Positions 1-12,200 of a stretch of 64,000 nt of DNA are shown here, piece after piece; the first letter of the stretch is position 1, and the number at the start of each line of letters is the position of its first letter. The notes under the pieces are model-generated. The model saw only the letters and a program-made list of their open reading frames with translations, ran no database searches and was not told where the DNA came from. A program made the translations under genes and the position numbers. Source of the DNA: Undaria pinnatifida (Eukaryota > Sar > Phaeophyceae > Laminariales > Alariaceae); the NCBI GenBank assembly GCA_012845835.1, contig JABAKD010000036.1, positions 1,450,501 to 1,514,500 on the forward strand, in the 5' to 3' direction.

Positions 1-289
1 CCCAGGGGATGTGTTATCTTGCGTATTGCAAGGTAATGCTATGGATAGATATCGGTACAATATCGACCCACGAATAAGAACCGGCAAATTCACACTAAGA
101 AAGCCAGGCTCACCTTTTGGGGGACGCGAACAAAGTTGGATAAAAAAAATCGTGTTCAGCGGCGAGCGCTACACCAAACCCTATATAACAGCGTCTGCTC
201 AAGGTTGCGCAAGTGGATTGTGTGATAAAGAGGTTTTAAGCCTCGCTCAGGTGAGGCGTTTTTAGTTGGCGGGCTCATACTTTACTCAC

Positions 290-557
290 GCGATCCTCGA
301 CCGACATCCAGCCCGTACACCGCCAATCCAGGTGTAAAAACTCTCACGGTCGATAGCAAAGCTCCTGACCGGACATCGTACACCCAAATAGAAGACCCGC
401 TGCAGGCGAAGAGGAGACCTCCGTCCGTCGAGAAAGCTAATCCCATCACGGGGCCTAAAAGAGACCCTGGCACCACATCTCCCACAGTCCCACGGTCCAT
501 ATCGTCATCATGACCGTGCTCATCTTGGCTACGCATGACATCATCCTGACCACTCAT
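290..557 (-). CDS. WD40-repeat-like first exon, gene leaves the left edge
   Basis: The exon opens with the first ATG after an in-frame TAA upstream. It encodes an acidic, His/Asp-rich leader of about 35 residues, then a stretch resembling one WD40 blade: GLAFSTDGGLLFACSG, then IWVYDVRSG, then LLSTVRVF. WD40 blades form beta-propellers that act as protein-interaction platforms; the partner cannot be inferred. The reading is cut by a strong splice donor (GTGAGTAAAG) right after base 290, so the rest should lie beyond the window start. The assignment rests on one blade-like segment, so the subfamily is unknown. A spurious open frame is possible, but the blade pattern and donor together make an exon more likely. 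Confidence 0.5.
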
Positions 558-599
558 GAACGTATTCTTTAATTATAATCACCTATATTTGTATTCATA

Positions 600-735
600 T
601 TTTTGAAAGTTAAGATTTTGGGGCGGGGAAGGTGGAGCGAGCGAGGGAGAAGGGAGGGAGGGAGGGGAGAAGGGAAGGGCCCGAATGTGGTCGAAAGCCT
701 GTAAGGGAAGGTTGTACGAGGCACAAGAGTCAGGG
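600..735. repeat. Purine-rich (GGGA/GGAGG) low-complexity tract
   Basis: A G/A-biased strand of repeated GGGAGGGAGGG-type units lies just upstream of the WD40-like exon. No coding signal is seen. It could form non-B DNA. Confidence 0.6.
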
Positions 736-2330
736 TGTGTACATTTAACTACGTTATGGAGTCTAAGGCAGCGGCTTGGTCACGTCCAAACGTAGTGTTA
801 GCATGGGAGGGGCAACCGCGTAACGCGGAATCAGATTGTCAAGCCCATATCCACGAACAAACGTCCACGTGCTACATGCAGGCGTCAATCAAAGGGTGTC
901 GTATTCGTGCTGCATACCAGGTATTAGGTATCATACAATCACGAGGCCTCCACAGCAAGCTATAGAGCGCGAGAGCTTCAGTGTTGAAGTTGCGTTGGCC
1001 GGATCGTAGGTCGTGGCGGAAGTTACCGTTATTGTCATGATAAAATGATAAAGCATAGTCTAGGGATGGTGAACAATAAGAAGCAGCAGTACGCACTACA
1101 CTCAGGGATCAGCAGACGAGCCTCCGTTCAGACCAAGCAATTCCGGGCTCGGAAAGGGCGAAAGCCAGCGAGGACGATGTCATGATCACATACACGATGA
1201 CAACCAGCGGAAGATATTTGTCTACCGGGTATGCTTCGAATTACCTGGTACATGGTACTCGTACTGCCGTATGCCTATCGCATCGGTACGCTTCTTTTTG
1301 GGTCCCAGGTGTAGCGACCACAAAACACGACGGTCTTATCAAGCGACTACGGAGGCTGTGCTGTGGCACAGGTATCATTATCATGCTGTGCGCGTGTCTC
1401 ACACCTCTTTACGTTGAAGTTCGGGCGTACTCCCAGCAGCTCGGGTTGCTTCGTGCGGATAGCCCGTTTCAATCGACACTTTCCTCCCCATGAACTCCCG
1501 ACGGTGTACTCGTCACATGACAGCAGTGAAGGTGTTTTAGACACCCATGCATTCAACGGTTTTGATTTGAACCAACTGTCGACTGCCGACAGTATCACGA
1601 GTAGTCGTGCTGCTTCAACCCATCAACAACTTGTCTTCAAACCGCCCGTTGTTGCTCCTGTACGTACACCGTACATCCTCCACACCACGAGCGCATCTCA
1701 GTCAACATTAATTACACCCATGGGGTCTGGTGTTTTCAGGAGTCTTGAATCTCGTGGTCCACTATCTCGTACTGGTGTACTAACCGCTCTCCGACCATAC
1801 CTGCTGTGCGACCACGCTGACACCAGTACCCAGCACGCCGTGCGTATACGGACAGCTGGCACTGGAGTCTTTTACTGTGACCTCTCCACTCCCAGCCAGC
1901 TCCTCCCAGCCTCCCACCACAGCAGTTATTGTCGACATGCGGCGCATCACAGGTCTTCCACGGGACTGTCATAATTTTGTGTCAGCCCCTCTCCAATATG
2001 CCTCATTGTCTATATGAAAACCAGGGTGCAGCTAGGCGAGAAGCCAGCGCGCCAGCGCCTCTCAGCTCTCAGGCATCACAACCAACACACCAACCGGACA
2101 ACACCCTCGTGCATCCTTGAGAAGAACGTGGTGGCATGCTCACGCGCGTGCTGCTGCGGGCGCGACCCGCTCCGCTCTGGAGGCACGCCCAAAGACACAG
2201 CGAGTGTTGCACGAGCACAACGTTTAGATGGCAAGGTTCCGCGATGTCCTTCGGGTCTGCGACTCCTGTAGGGCAAGATAAACCCAACGAAGGTAGGGCA
2301 ATCACGGCCACAGCAGGCTGCTAGCACATT
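736..2330. other. Stretch without a supported gene
   Basis: The longest open frame in the window (1363-1974, +, 203 codons) lies here. It is Ser/Thr/His-rich, resembles no family I know, and has no convincing splice or start context. I treat it as unsupported. Two copies of TACCWGGTA lie at 915 and 1242. Confidence 0.4.
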
Positions 2331-2334
2331 AACC

Positions 2335-2645
2335 TTGCAGTAGCTGATATCTCTTCTCTCCTGGCATAGACGATGCCTTTGCCGTTGCGCGTTATAGCGG
2401 CGTTATAGCGGCTATAGGATATGTACTGCGGCTTCTTACCTACTAATAGCACGACGAAGAGGTCGGCAATCACCATCAGCGAAGCCACCAGCAACCAGCA
2501 GCACAGCAACGCAGCAACCAGAGGTCGACTCGCGACTCGTGGTATAGCTGATGGCTCTCCTTTCTTGCCATAGCTGATGGACTACGTCGTTGCCGTTGTC
2601 GAGGCTATGGAATATGTGCTGCGGCTTGTTATCTATTACTTGCCC
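2335..2645. repeat. Diverged tandem duplication, about 200 bp unit
   Basis: The block at 2341-2450 (AGCTGATATCTCTTCTCTCC, then a GCCGTTG segment, then TGTACTGCGGCTTCTTA) recurs at about 2545-2645 as AGCTGATGGCTCTCC, GCCGTTG and TGTGCTGCGGCTTGTTA. A tetramer-like GTTATAGCGGC doublet lies at 2390-2415. Confidence 0.5.
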
Positions 2646-2649
2646 GAGT

Positions 2650-3960
2650 GAGCTAAATGAACTGCGTTGAGAATACTGTGTCCAAAGTACAGGACAGTAC
2701 AGGACACCTTTTGATCAGAAGGAACGTAAGGTGTAGATTCGTAGTCGAGACCGTCGGTGGGTCGTGATCCCACTTCTCTCTGCGTAGGCAAAAAGTGTTC
2801 TTACCGTCGAACTACTGCTGTGCGACGGCAGAGTGTGTGACAACACGGGCTGATACAACAGCAGTCCCGTTGACATAGGGAGAGACAGAGATAGTTGGGA
2901 ACAAGGTAATAAGAACGCCAGGCCGAGATTCACAGGATCATAATAAATCTAGGAGGGAGCCGTTATACTGAAGTTCGTTTAGAACGCACACCCTCTCCCA
3001 GATAAGAAACCCTCAGCATCAGCCATTATTTCTGTTCCTTATACTCGTACGAGCTGGGTCAGCCAAGACAAGCATTTTTATTCGTCCGTTCATATATGAA
3101 CGAAGACGAAGTAGCCGGCGCTGAGCATATCCCTCCGGTCCCCTTGCCGCCTCGGTAAGGCATGCTGCGAAGCATGCCCTAGCAGGCTTGTAGCGAGTGG
3201 GGGGGGTCTTTCTAGCGGGTGTAAGACCGGACTCACCCTCAAGGAGTGATACCTTCTTGCTGCTGCGTGTGGCCGCGAGGCTTAGGCGTGGCGGTAGGTT
3301 GGGTCGTACGTGGTGCGTTAATCATGGTCACCTACGATTCGCGCGTCTTTTTAGGCAGCAGCGGCGGAGCAGCAATGCTTAATCGGGATGCTCGTGCGCG
3401 GAGGCAGGCGCCACCACGAGCCACGCTACGGCGCAGTGTCGGTTTGCATGGAGGGAACTGCGCCGGCAGGAGGCTGGATTCGACGACGGGAGGGCGACTG
3501 GCCGTCGACGGGCGGGGAAGAGACGGATTAAACTCTCCCTGAACGAGAATTTTTGTTTTTCAGATCAGCACCGCAAGCTGCGTGGAGCATTTTGTTTTTT
3601 TGGGACTGGGGAGAAGGGGAACCGATTGGAACTGAGTGTCAACGAGAGCAAGTGCGAAGGAGCGGGCCGAGTGAGTTAATGCGATGAGGCGGCCATGGAG
3701 AACCACAGCAGGAGGATGGCACACGGAGACCCACGACCCGCACGTACACCATCATCATGAGAGCAGCGATCGTCTTTTTTTTTTTCAGGTTTTTTGTTAC
3801 GAGGAAGTAGTACAACATGTTACTTACGTCACTGTTTTTTGTGAGTTTGTAGAAGAGTTGTATACCCTTCATGGGGAACGACCCCCCGCAGTTTTGAATT
3901 TTCAGGCGCGGGCGTCGTAGCTGCGCTGCAACCTGTCAAATAACTCGGGAAGGCGGGGCG
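2650..3960. other. Stretch without a supported gene
   Basis: Open frames here are short and GC-driven (for example 3246-3542, +). None resembles a known domain and none is bounded by good splice signals. I see no structural RNA or mobile element. Confidence 0.3.
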
Positions 3961-3964
3961 ATCG

Positions 3965-4405
3965 TTGATATTTGTATTGTGGTTTTTGGTTCGATTGCTC
4001 TTGTTTCACTGCATGCCCGCGGGTCGTCACTCTGACAGCACTCCAGACAGCACTCCAGACAGCGGGCGCGTTCGTCTGTGCTCACGATTACCGTGCGGTT
4101 CGTACGGTGCAGACAGCCCAACCGCTGTAGTTTGTAGCCGCGAGTTTGGTTAGTTGTGGGAACGGGGGAACTCTATGCTGTAGTTGAGTGGATACCCGCG
4201 GCCATGTGAGTTCACTTTGCTCATTGGGTATTTTCATTTGTACGCCTTCTTCGTATCGTGCGTTTTAGGCGGGAAAGCGTAGTATTTCCCGGACTAATTT
4301 TGATTTTCATTTGGTTTTTCGGATCTTCCTAGGGCTCCAGCACCTTTGTGTGACCACGGACTCTAGATTTTTTTAAAAGGGTTGATGTGAGAAAACAACC
4401 ATATC
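3965..4405. repeat. Interspersed repeat M, copy 1
   Basis: Two blocks match the copy at 39580-40095 in inverted orientation. One is the GCCCGCGGGTCGTCACTCTG block near 4020, followed by a doubled 15-mer with CACTCCAGACAG. The other is GGCTCCAGCACCTTTGTGTG near 4335, followed by a GTGAGAAAACAACC end. The order of the blocks is preserved, so both belong to one element of about 450 bp. Confidence 0.55.
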
Positions 4406-4779
4406 CTCTTGGTCGCCCAATCAAAGCGGTCATGCATGCGTTGTATGTTTTGCGCTTTTGGGCACGTTCGTGCAATGCGCTGTTGGGTTTATTGAGCTTT
4501 TTCATCGGAAAACGTCTTTTTGAAACTGTTTTTTTGTGCGGGGCAGAACACAACTTGCCAGCAAACCCCCAGCAAATGCCCCAGTTTCGGAGGAAATCAC
4601 AAATGTGGGATTAGCACACCAGTTTGTATCATCTTGGTGCACTTTGTTTTTGCCCTTCTTACGGTGAAGACAAAGGGAATACTTGCCTGCACCACTTAAG
4701 TTTTCATGTTTTTTTTCCTCAGTTTTGGTCAAAAACAATTTTCGGTTATTTTTTTTTAATGTGCCTTAGACCATATCCT

Positions 4780-5660
4780 ATAATAGCGTATCCGAATCCG
4801 AAAAAGAGATGGATTTTTGGGTCGCAGAATCAGATGACAACTCTGAGACCCGACTTTGCAGATGTTTTTTTTTTACAAAGTTCTCGCGATAGTCAACAAC
4901 GGCGATCGCTCGAGTACGTACTCGCACGAGTTCGCCGTACCAGAGCATCTTAGATCACACGCAGATGAAGCTTTGTAGGTGGGGCGATGGAAAATGCGCC
5001 GTGTGCGCTTCACGCGACGAGGGTTGTCTTCCCCCTCGCTCACCGTCGATCTAGTGCACCAACAACGACAAGTCGCAGACGGCGGCTATCGTCGTTCTCG
5101 ACAAGTACGAGTAGTGTGTGTCTTGTGTTTGGCAACTGCTGCGATCGCGACTGCGAGGAGAGTGACAAGGCTCTCGTAGTGGTCATCATCGCTATCCGAT
5201 CCCATCGGCTCCTGGTGAGGCCCGAGGTGTGCGCCAGTGGATAGCGGGACGCAGCAGCACCACCACGAGTACGCCTATGATACGTGTTGTTTGCTCAGCA
5301 GATAGATGTGTCGGATGCGTGTCTGGTGTCTATTACTACTCTTAATGATACAGTACTACAGCTATTTTCGGTTTGTTTCCACGCTTGTTACCTCCCATGA
5401 CATGTTGAAAACCAAATCCAGATGCCATTTTCGGACGGGGATCTCATCCGAAAATGGACCCCCTTTTTCGGATGGAGGCCGACCCGAAAATGATATCCAA
5501 AAATGGAATCCCGAAAAAGCACCAGTTTCGGGTCTATCAGATAGACAAACCGGTTTTGAGACCCGAAAACGTTCTTTTTCGGATCCAGAAACGGTGTTAT
5601 AAGAGATGGTCTTAGCTCCCGGATAAAAAAGAAAAAAAGTGGTGCAGTAAAAATTCTTTG
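4780..5660. repeat. Region rich in CCGAAAA/TTTTCGG inverted repeats
   Basis: CCGAAAA and TTTTCGG recur many times from 4790 to 4860 and from 5430 to 5600. One hairpin pairs TTCGGGTCT near 5527 with AGACCCGAA near 5561. No coding sequence is supported. It may be a decayed MITE. Confidence 0.4.
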
Positions 5661-6129
5661 GGAAGACTAGTGCAGCACGTGTCAAGTTGTCATCTCGAAA
5701 TAAAAAAAAACGGACTGAGAAGGTGCGTGACCAATTCTAAATCTGTTCTTGGCTGGCCCAGCTAGTATGCAAGTTTTTGATTTTTACAGTGCCTAAAAAT
5801 AGGAGTCCCTTTCGACATGTCTGAGAACGTGTTTTACTTTATTTAACGGTTGAGGGCATCATTTAATTTATTTTAAAGTCGCGGAGTTTTTTTCACTTGA
5901 TGTAAGAGTTGAGGACTTTTTTTAATTGATTGAAGAGTTGATTTTTCGCTGGGTGTAACCTCCAACCCTCGATCGTCCTATCGCGTATATACGGCGGGGA
6001 ATTGATATTAATCGTATTTATGAATCTCGGTCGGCGGTCGGTCGTAGAACCCGGCTTCCATCCTGCTCGAAAGGGGTCCGTATTTTTGACGCGATGAAAA
6101 TTAGCGTGTCGCTTTCGCGTAACTGTCAG

Positions 6130-6271
6130 GTTCAGCAACATCTGGGGAGCCTCGGAGTTCGGCGCTGGAGGCATTCCGCTCAATCGTGGTATCGCGAACG
6201 GCGGCGAAGAGCTTCAGCGACAAACAAGTTGAAGAAGGGGTTTTACGCGATATCATGGCGTTAACACAGAG
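6130..6271 (+). CDS. Nitroreductase exon 1 (of those found)
   Basis: The acceptor is CTGTCAG before 6130 and the donor GTGATG at 6272. It encodes the N-terminal helix with ALEAFRSIVVSRTAAK and VLRDIMALTQ. The start could instead be after TTCAG at 6135. Its last two bases (AG) join the C at 7340 to give Ser before APTSFN. Confidence 0.75.
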
Positions 6272-9200
6272 GTGATGATATTTATACCAGGTAGAGACAT
6301 TGAGTTTTGTGACTAGCCCTTTTTTCGCTGTAAAAACGATTCCACACTTTCTTTTCCCCTCTTTTTTTCATCGATTGTCTTCGCATTTTTTATTGCTTTT
6401 TCTCCCTCCCTTTGTTCATAGACGTAACTCGGATCCAAGGTCACTAGGCAGGCTCTTATCCCCCCTGTCCACTACGGCACGCGCTTTCATTTTTATCGCG
6501 AGAAGATTTCAGCCCTTCTGTCCCCTCGTCGACACGCATCGAATTGCAGATTCCAAAGTAGTTTGTAAAAACAAACGTGGGTGGCATTCTCAAGGGGGGT
6601 TGACGCAGAGGCGGGGCCGTGGCGTTACACCATTACACCCTCTCGGGACTTGACAGGAAACTTTACGAAACGTAATGACGATTGCAGCATCGACCACACG
6701 AAGCAACGCAGGCTGCTATTGGGTAGTTATTTGTTCGAACTGAGGGGCCCCATAAGCCAGAAATATTTTGGTCCGAAAGTTCTACCGCTGTCGTCGCACG
6801 CGTCTTTCTTATGATCGCTCCTAACAAACGCGAAAAATAATCACGATTCTTGACATAAAAACACGCTTCCCGACACTCTGGAATTCTGAAATGTTGCGTT
6901 GCCAAAAACTTTTTTTAGATTTATTACGAATCCTGACATTGCTTTTTATGGAAATTTTGAAAACTATTCAAAATCAGGATTTCTGATTCCTGCCAACTGT
7001 CACGATTCGTGAAAACGTCACTCGTTTTTTGTCGCGGCTCCTGTCATTTTTTTGTGTTCGTTAGGAATGACCCTTCGAAGTGAGAAATTCAGGGTGCACC
7101 ATCATCCAGCATCCTTCTTCCAGGGTTTTCCATGCTTTACCTGTCTCTCCCCTCCCTCTCACACCTCGGCGTTCCCTCTCGAAAGGGATGCGCGATTAAT
7201 GGTCAAATGATTAAGGCCAGCAACAGTTGAGTCCCCCCCACCCCCCCCCGACATGGTGGAGATGCGAGGGTCTATTTCTTACAGAATACGGCCATGCATG
7301 ATAGTGATTACCCCCCGCCCCCACCCCTCCACAACCCAGCGCTCCCACGTCCTTCAACATCCAGCCATGGAGTGTTGTCTTGGTCCGAGAGCCTGCCGCG
7401 AGAGAGCGCCTGGCTACCGCGATGATGGGTGCCAACGGCAAGAAAGTCCTCGCGGCTCCAGTAACCGCCGTGTTCTGCGCCGACCTGGGTGAGTTCACAT
7501 ACTGTTTTGCCACACCCTCCCTGCTGGCAGCTCTATTGTACGGGGATTCTCGCGTACGTTATTTTTTTGTAGTTAGCTTTTATCGCAGTGGCGCTGATAG
7601 GTTTTACTTTACTTCGCCAAACCCCAACCTGCTGGTAACTCTGCGTATTTTCGTACGTGCGTAGTCTCTTTCTTGTTTGTCTTTTCGTAGTTTTCCCCTC
7701 TGACTTTTGATTTGTGTGTGTTTTGCGCGGTGTGTGTGTGCTCCTCGGTTTCAGTGACTAGTTTTACAACGACCTACCGGTATGTATATTATTTATACAC
7801 TCGTATGTTGATTTCTGATTTCATATTTATTTCTTGCAAATGGATCCAACTTGTTTTACTTATTGTGTAATGTTGTTTATTGTTGTTGTTGTTTTTGTTG
7901 TTGCTGTTGTTGTTGTCGTTGCTGCTGTTGTTGTTGTTGTTGTTTATTGTTGTTGTTGTTGTTGTGGCGGTGTCGTCGTCGTTGCCATTGTTATTTTTTC
8001 CCCTCAGGTCGATATAGTAGATGCCAGTGCAGTCTATTACTACTACAGCTGTAAACAACAAACCTGACACCCGGTATCCTTCCTTCTGCAAACAACACCA
8101 CAGAACCGTCGAAGCGAGTCCACCGGATGGCCGACTTGAGCCGGGAGTCGGGGATGGCTGAGGCTGACGTGGCAAAGGTATGCGTCAAAGTATTAAAACA
8201 CAGATACGTAATATAGCTGTCGCTAGGAACCCCCTTTTGTATATACCAGGGCAGATTTTTGTGAGTGTAAAGTGCGTGCGTTAGTATTATAAGGAGGCGG
8301 AACAGTCGAGCACGATGCCAGCAAAAGTCACACACAAAAAAAAACATTTAGGAGATTGCAAAAACATTTATGAATAGGAGATTTCAGCGGCAGCGGGAAA
8401 AGGGTTGGAGGGGAATTAGTGTCGAAAAAAATGGAAATTCCTGCATCCTACCCCGGTACAGCAGTGGCATTGGGAAAATATTGAAGGGGAAGCAGTGTCG
8501 ACATGGTGACCCCGGATCTGAGTTGCGTCTAGGAGGGGAGAAGGAGAAAGAGAAGTGCGAAGAAAAATAGAAGGGACGAGGAAAAATAAGAAAATGTCGA
8601 AATGGTCGTATGACTAACGACTACAGCATCGGCCACGCGTTAGGTAAGGGGATGTGTCCGGACTGCAATGTGCAACATCAGGAGCTAAATGACACCCGCG
8701 CAACGTGACGATATTGCTACTGCTGCGCACTCTTTGCAAACGGTTGGCAGTAATGAGAATCGGACACCTCGTGTTGTCGGTCGATATGTGTTCATATAGG
8801 CTCCGAAATAAGTCAATCTGTACACAGTAGAGTACCAGTAGTGTCGAGGGGGTTTTACGGTTTAGCATGGCGTAGCATGGCTTAGCATGGTTCAGCACGG
8901 CTTAGCATGGCGTAGTTGGATGCAAATCGACCAGCAGTGGGAATTTTGCACACTCTGCGTAACAAAAACGAATGCACGTACGAGGGGACTACCAAAAGCC
9001 AACGCGATTACGATGCGATAGAGCGGTTACGCCAATCACCACAACCCAACATTTTACATGCAACTGCCGGTTGAATGAACCGCATGATCTTTGAAATCAT
9101 ACACCTCCACCGAAACGCGCCCTGTGTACGCGAACCGGCACACCTGGAGACGGATCCTTTTGGTAAAGAGAAGGGATGGCATGTGTGATCACGGGTTTTG

Positions 9201-12200
9201 TCCAGAAGTTCGTTCGTGGGGGTAAAAGCCTCCTACGAGTTGAGCGAGAAAAAAAGAAATGATGGTAAAACACAGGACGAAAACAGCGGTGGTCTTGAGC
9301 AGCAGGTTTTTGTTTTTAAAAACGCGCTTGTGGCTGTATCTTGAGAGCTGCGTTTTTGTCTTGCCGCGATCCCTGGTAAAAAATGGCGGCGATAATTTGG
9401 CGTTCGCAAGACGAGGACGAGGGCACTGTTGTATCCGCTCAACCGCCACTAAGAAGTTGGTTTGTTCCCCCACGTTCAACCCGCTGGCAACAAGACAGCA
9501 ATTATAGCATAGCATCGCATAGCTTAGTGTAGCATAGCTCACAAGACAACTATTAACATCGTGCCATAGCTATTGGCGAGTACAGGGCAGCCATCGTAGC
9601 ATAGCTGCCAGCTATTACTAGGTACAAATATACGATCATACGTGGTATATGTTCATAGGATGCCTACCCAGAACCTATTGGTTTGAGCTGACGCGGTGCG
9701 TTTCCCTCCCCGTTCTCCCTCCCTCCCTCCCTCCCTCCCTCCCCCCCTCCCCCCCCCTCCCCCCCCCCCCCCTTCGTCTTTCGCGTTTATTCTTCCTTCC
9801 GCCCTTCCTTCTTTCCTCTTGTGCAGCTTTCGCTTGCGGTAAACCTCTTCAGCGGCGAAGGGGTCGTCGGCAACGTAGTACGGAACGCTGTCACTAGCAT
9901 GGCGTCTCCAATGCAGCCAGCGCCCGAGGTGGGGAAAGAACGCATGAGGGGCTGTAGCTTCTCGCCGAATTCCAAAAATAATCAAGTCACGAATACGAGT
10001 AAATTAATTGGTGATAGTAGGGACTTAAATAGTTACTTAATCACGCCCATATATTTCGTCTCTCTCGGATTGGAAATTGGTGTGTGGCAATTTTCTTTTT
10101 ATAGTAGTACTATGCATGGCGTTTCCAATGCATCCAGTGCCCGAGGTGACCAATTAAGGCTTAATTAAGTTATGGGGGACTGTATATATATTTTTTGTAT
10201 TGAGTAAATCCCATCTATTATCTTTAGCACTTTTTCTCCCGCTCCCTCCCTTTTTGTAGTTCAGGCCCGAGGTCACACAGCAGGCACCTCCCCTCCCCCC
10301 ACACACAGATACCTACGGTGCATGCCTTCATTTTTACCTCGAGAAGGGTTGGTCGTTGTCTTCCGTTATGTGTTCGCGTCGAATTGTGTATACTGTTGCT
10401 TGAAACCGAGGAGCTGCGGGAAGGAAGAAACCTATACACGCCATAAAAAACAAACACAAGCGGTAGAGGGAATGAGGGAATGCTTTTGGCCGTAAACAGT
10501 TCTGGCTGCCGGGGCTCATCAACACCAAACCTACCACATTGTCGTCTTATAGGTCTATACCAGTACATAGTATCATATATAGTCTAGTATATTACTTATT
10601 ACGGAAGACCATACTGGTAGTAACTACGACCCACGATATATTATAAAAAATGAAAATACACTCCAGCTGTGAGATCGAAGATTTTGTCGAAACTCATATT
10701 TGCAAGCTGTGTGTGATACTCCGATCGAGCGTATTACGGGTTGTGTGTCCTCATTAAGGATATAGGATATATACGAAAACCCGTGTGCATTCCCTGTTTT
10801 TCTTATTAACATCCGTATTTGGTCCTGATTACTTTGTTCCCGCGTAAATGGTCGTCACAATATGCCAGGAAATATTGTGGATCCTTTAGTTGAATGAATA
10901 TGGTATTGGTACCTCGTCTCATCATATCCTGTGCATATTTTCGTCCTCCACGTCAAGTCATCATTTTTTTGCGAGTCCTCCAGTTGTTGGAACCTTTTTT
11001 GTTTTTTTGTCGCTACCTAATGTGAGGGAGGAGGCGTCTTTACCGGTCTTTGACCCACAAAAAGTACCAGGGTGCCAGATAAAGTACCAAATACACTTCA
11101 CTTTATAGAGATTTGAGGTTTATAGGCTGCTGTTTTTTGTGTTTTTTGTGTTCGTTTTAACAAATCGCGAGAGGGCGTCGACCCAACCTAACCCTAGCCC
11201 TAGCCCTAGCCCTAACCCCAACCCTAACCCTAACCCAGGCTAAGGCTGCGCCCCGAGCGCGGCTTCGCTGCGCGTTTTGGAAAATCGGAGAAAAATTTGC
11301 TGCCTGCCTCAAAAATCGAAACGCATTGGGTTGAACACTTTATCTCGTACATTATCTTGTATGTTTTTTGGGTTGAGAACATCGCAAAGGAACTGATCAC
11401 ATCTTGTGTATATTTAGTCGGTGGGTTATTTTATCGCCCCTCAGCTCATCGTATCTTGTGGATCCTGTACCCTTCACCTCGTTTCATCGTATCTTGTGGA
11501 TCCGTTGATCGCCACCTCATGTCATAAAATTTTGTGTATTTTTCCATCTACACATCGTGTCATAATATCTGGGTAGTGTTTGAAGACAGATAATAAATCT
11601 TCCTACAGTAGCTATATTCGCACTCTATTTGGCTGACTAATATCTTCTCGATCCTTTGGTCGCCATCTGATGTCATTAGATATCGGGGATCTTTTGGTCG
11701 ATGGAACCTATTGTCTCCTCAGCTCATCGTACAGCAGTATATCTTGCTGGTCCTTTGGATCTTAGGACTCTTTTCGGATTTTTCTTGTCGCAGGTTGGGT
11801 CTGCGGAGGCCTGGTCTTTCAAGAACACCGCCTTGGCCGCCCAGACGTTCATCCTGTCTTGCACGGCCCACGGCCTGGCCACAGCGCCCATGGAAGGCTT
11901 CGATGCAAGAAGGTAACGCCATATTTCACAAAGTACCATCAATGTTTGTAGTATTACGCTATACCTGGTATCATGTATCATACCATACAAGCAGCTTCAA
12001 CGGTATTTGTCGGTGTGTAGTTCCCCAGTGTACTGCACAGTCTAGTTATGTAGGTTAGATGGTCGAACAAAAAGATAAAAATAGCAGCACGAACAAGTAC
12101 GAATGACGTGTGTCGCCGGTGGAAGGCTCCAATGCTCGAAGGTAACTAGAAGCTTCCACCAACTGATATCAACACTTTTGGCCTCAGGCATAGCAAACTA

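Noticed and set aside
240-268. GCCTCGC-TCAG-GTGAGGC hairpin followed by T5, like a bacterial terminator
   Set aside because: It lies in a probable intron of a eukaryotic gene and nothing around it is bacterial; a short stem like this is expected by chance.
1363-1974. 203-codon open frame on the + strand
   Set aside because: No recognisable domain, no splice or start context, and long frames of this size occur by chance in a GC-balanced 64 kb window.
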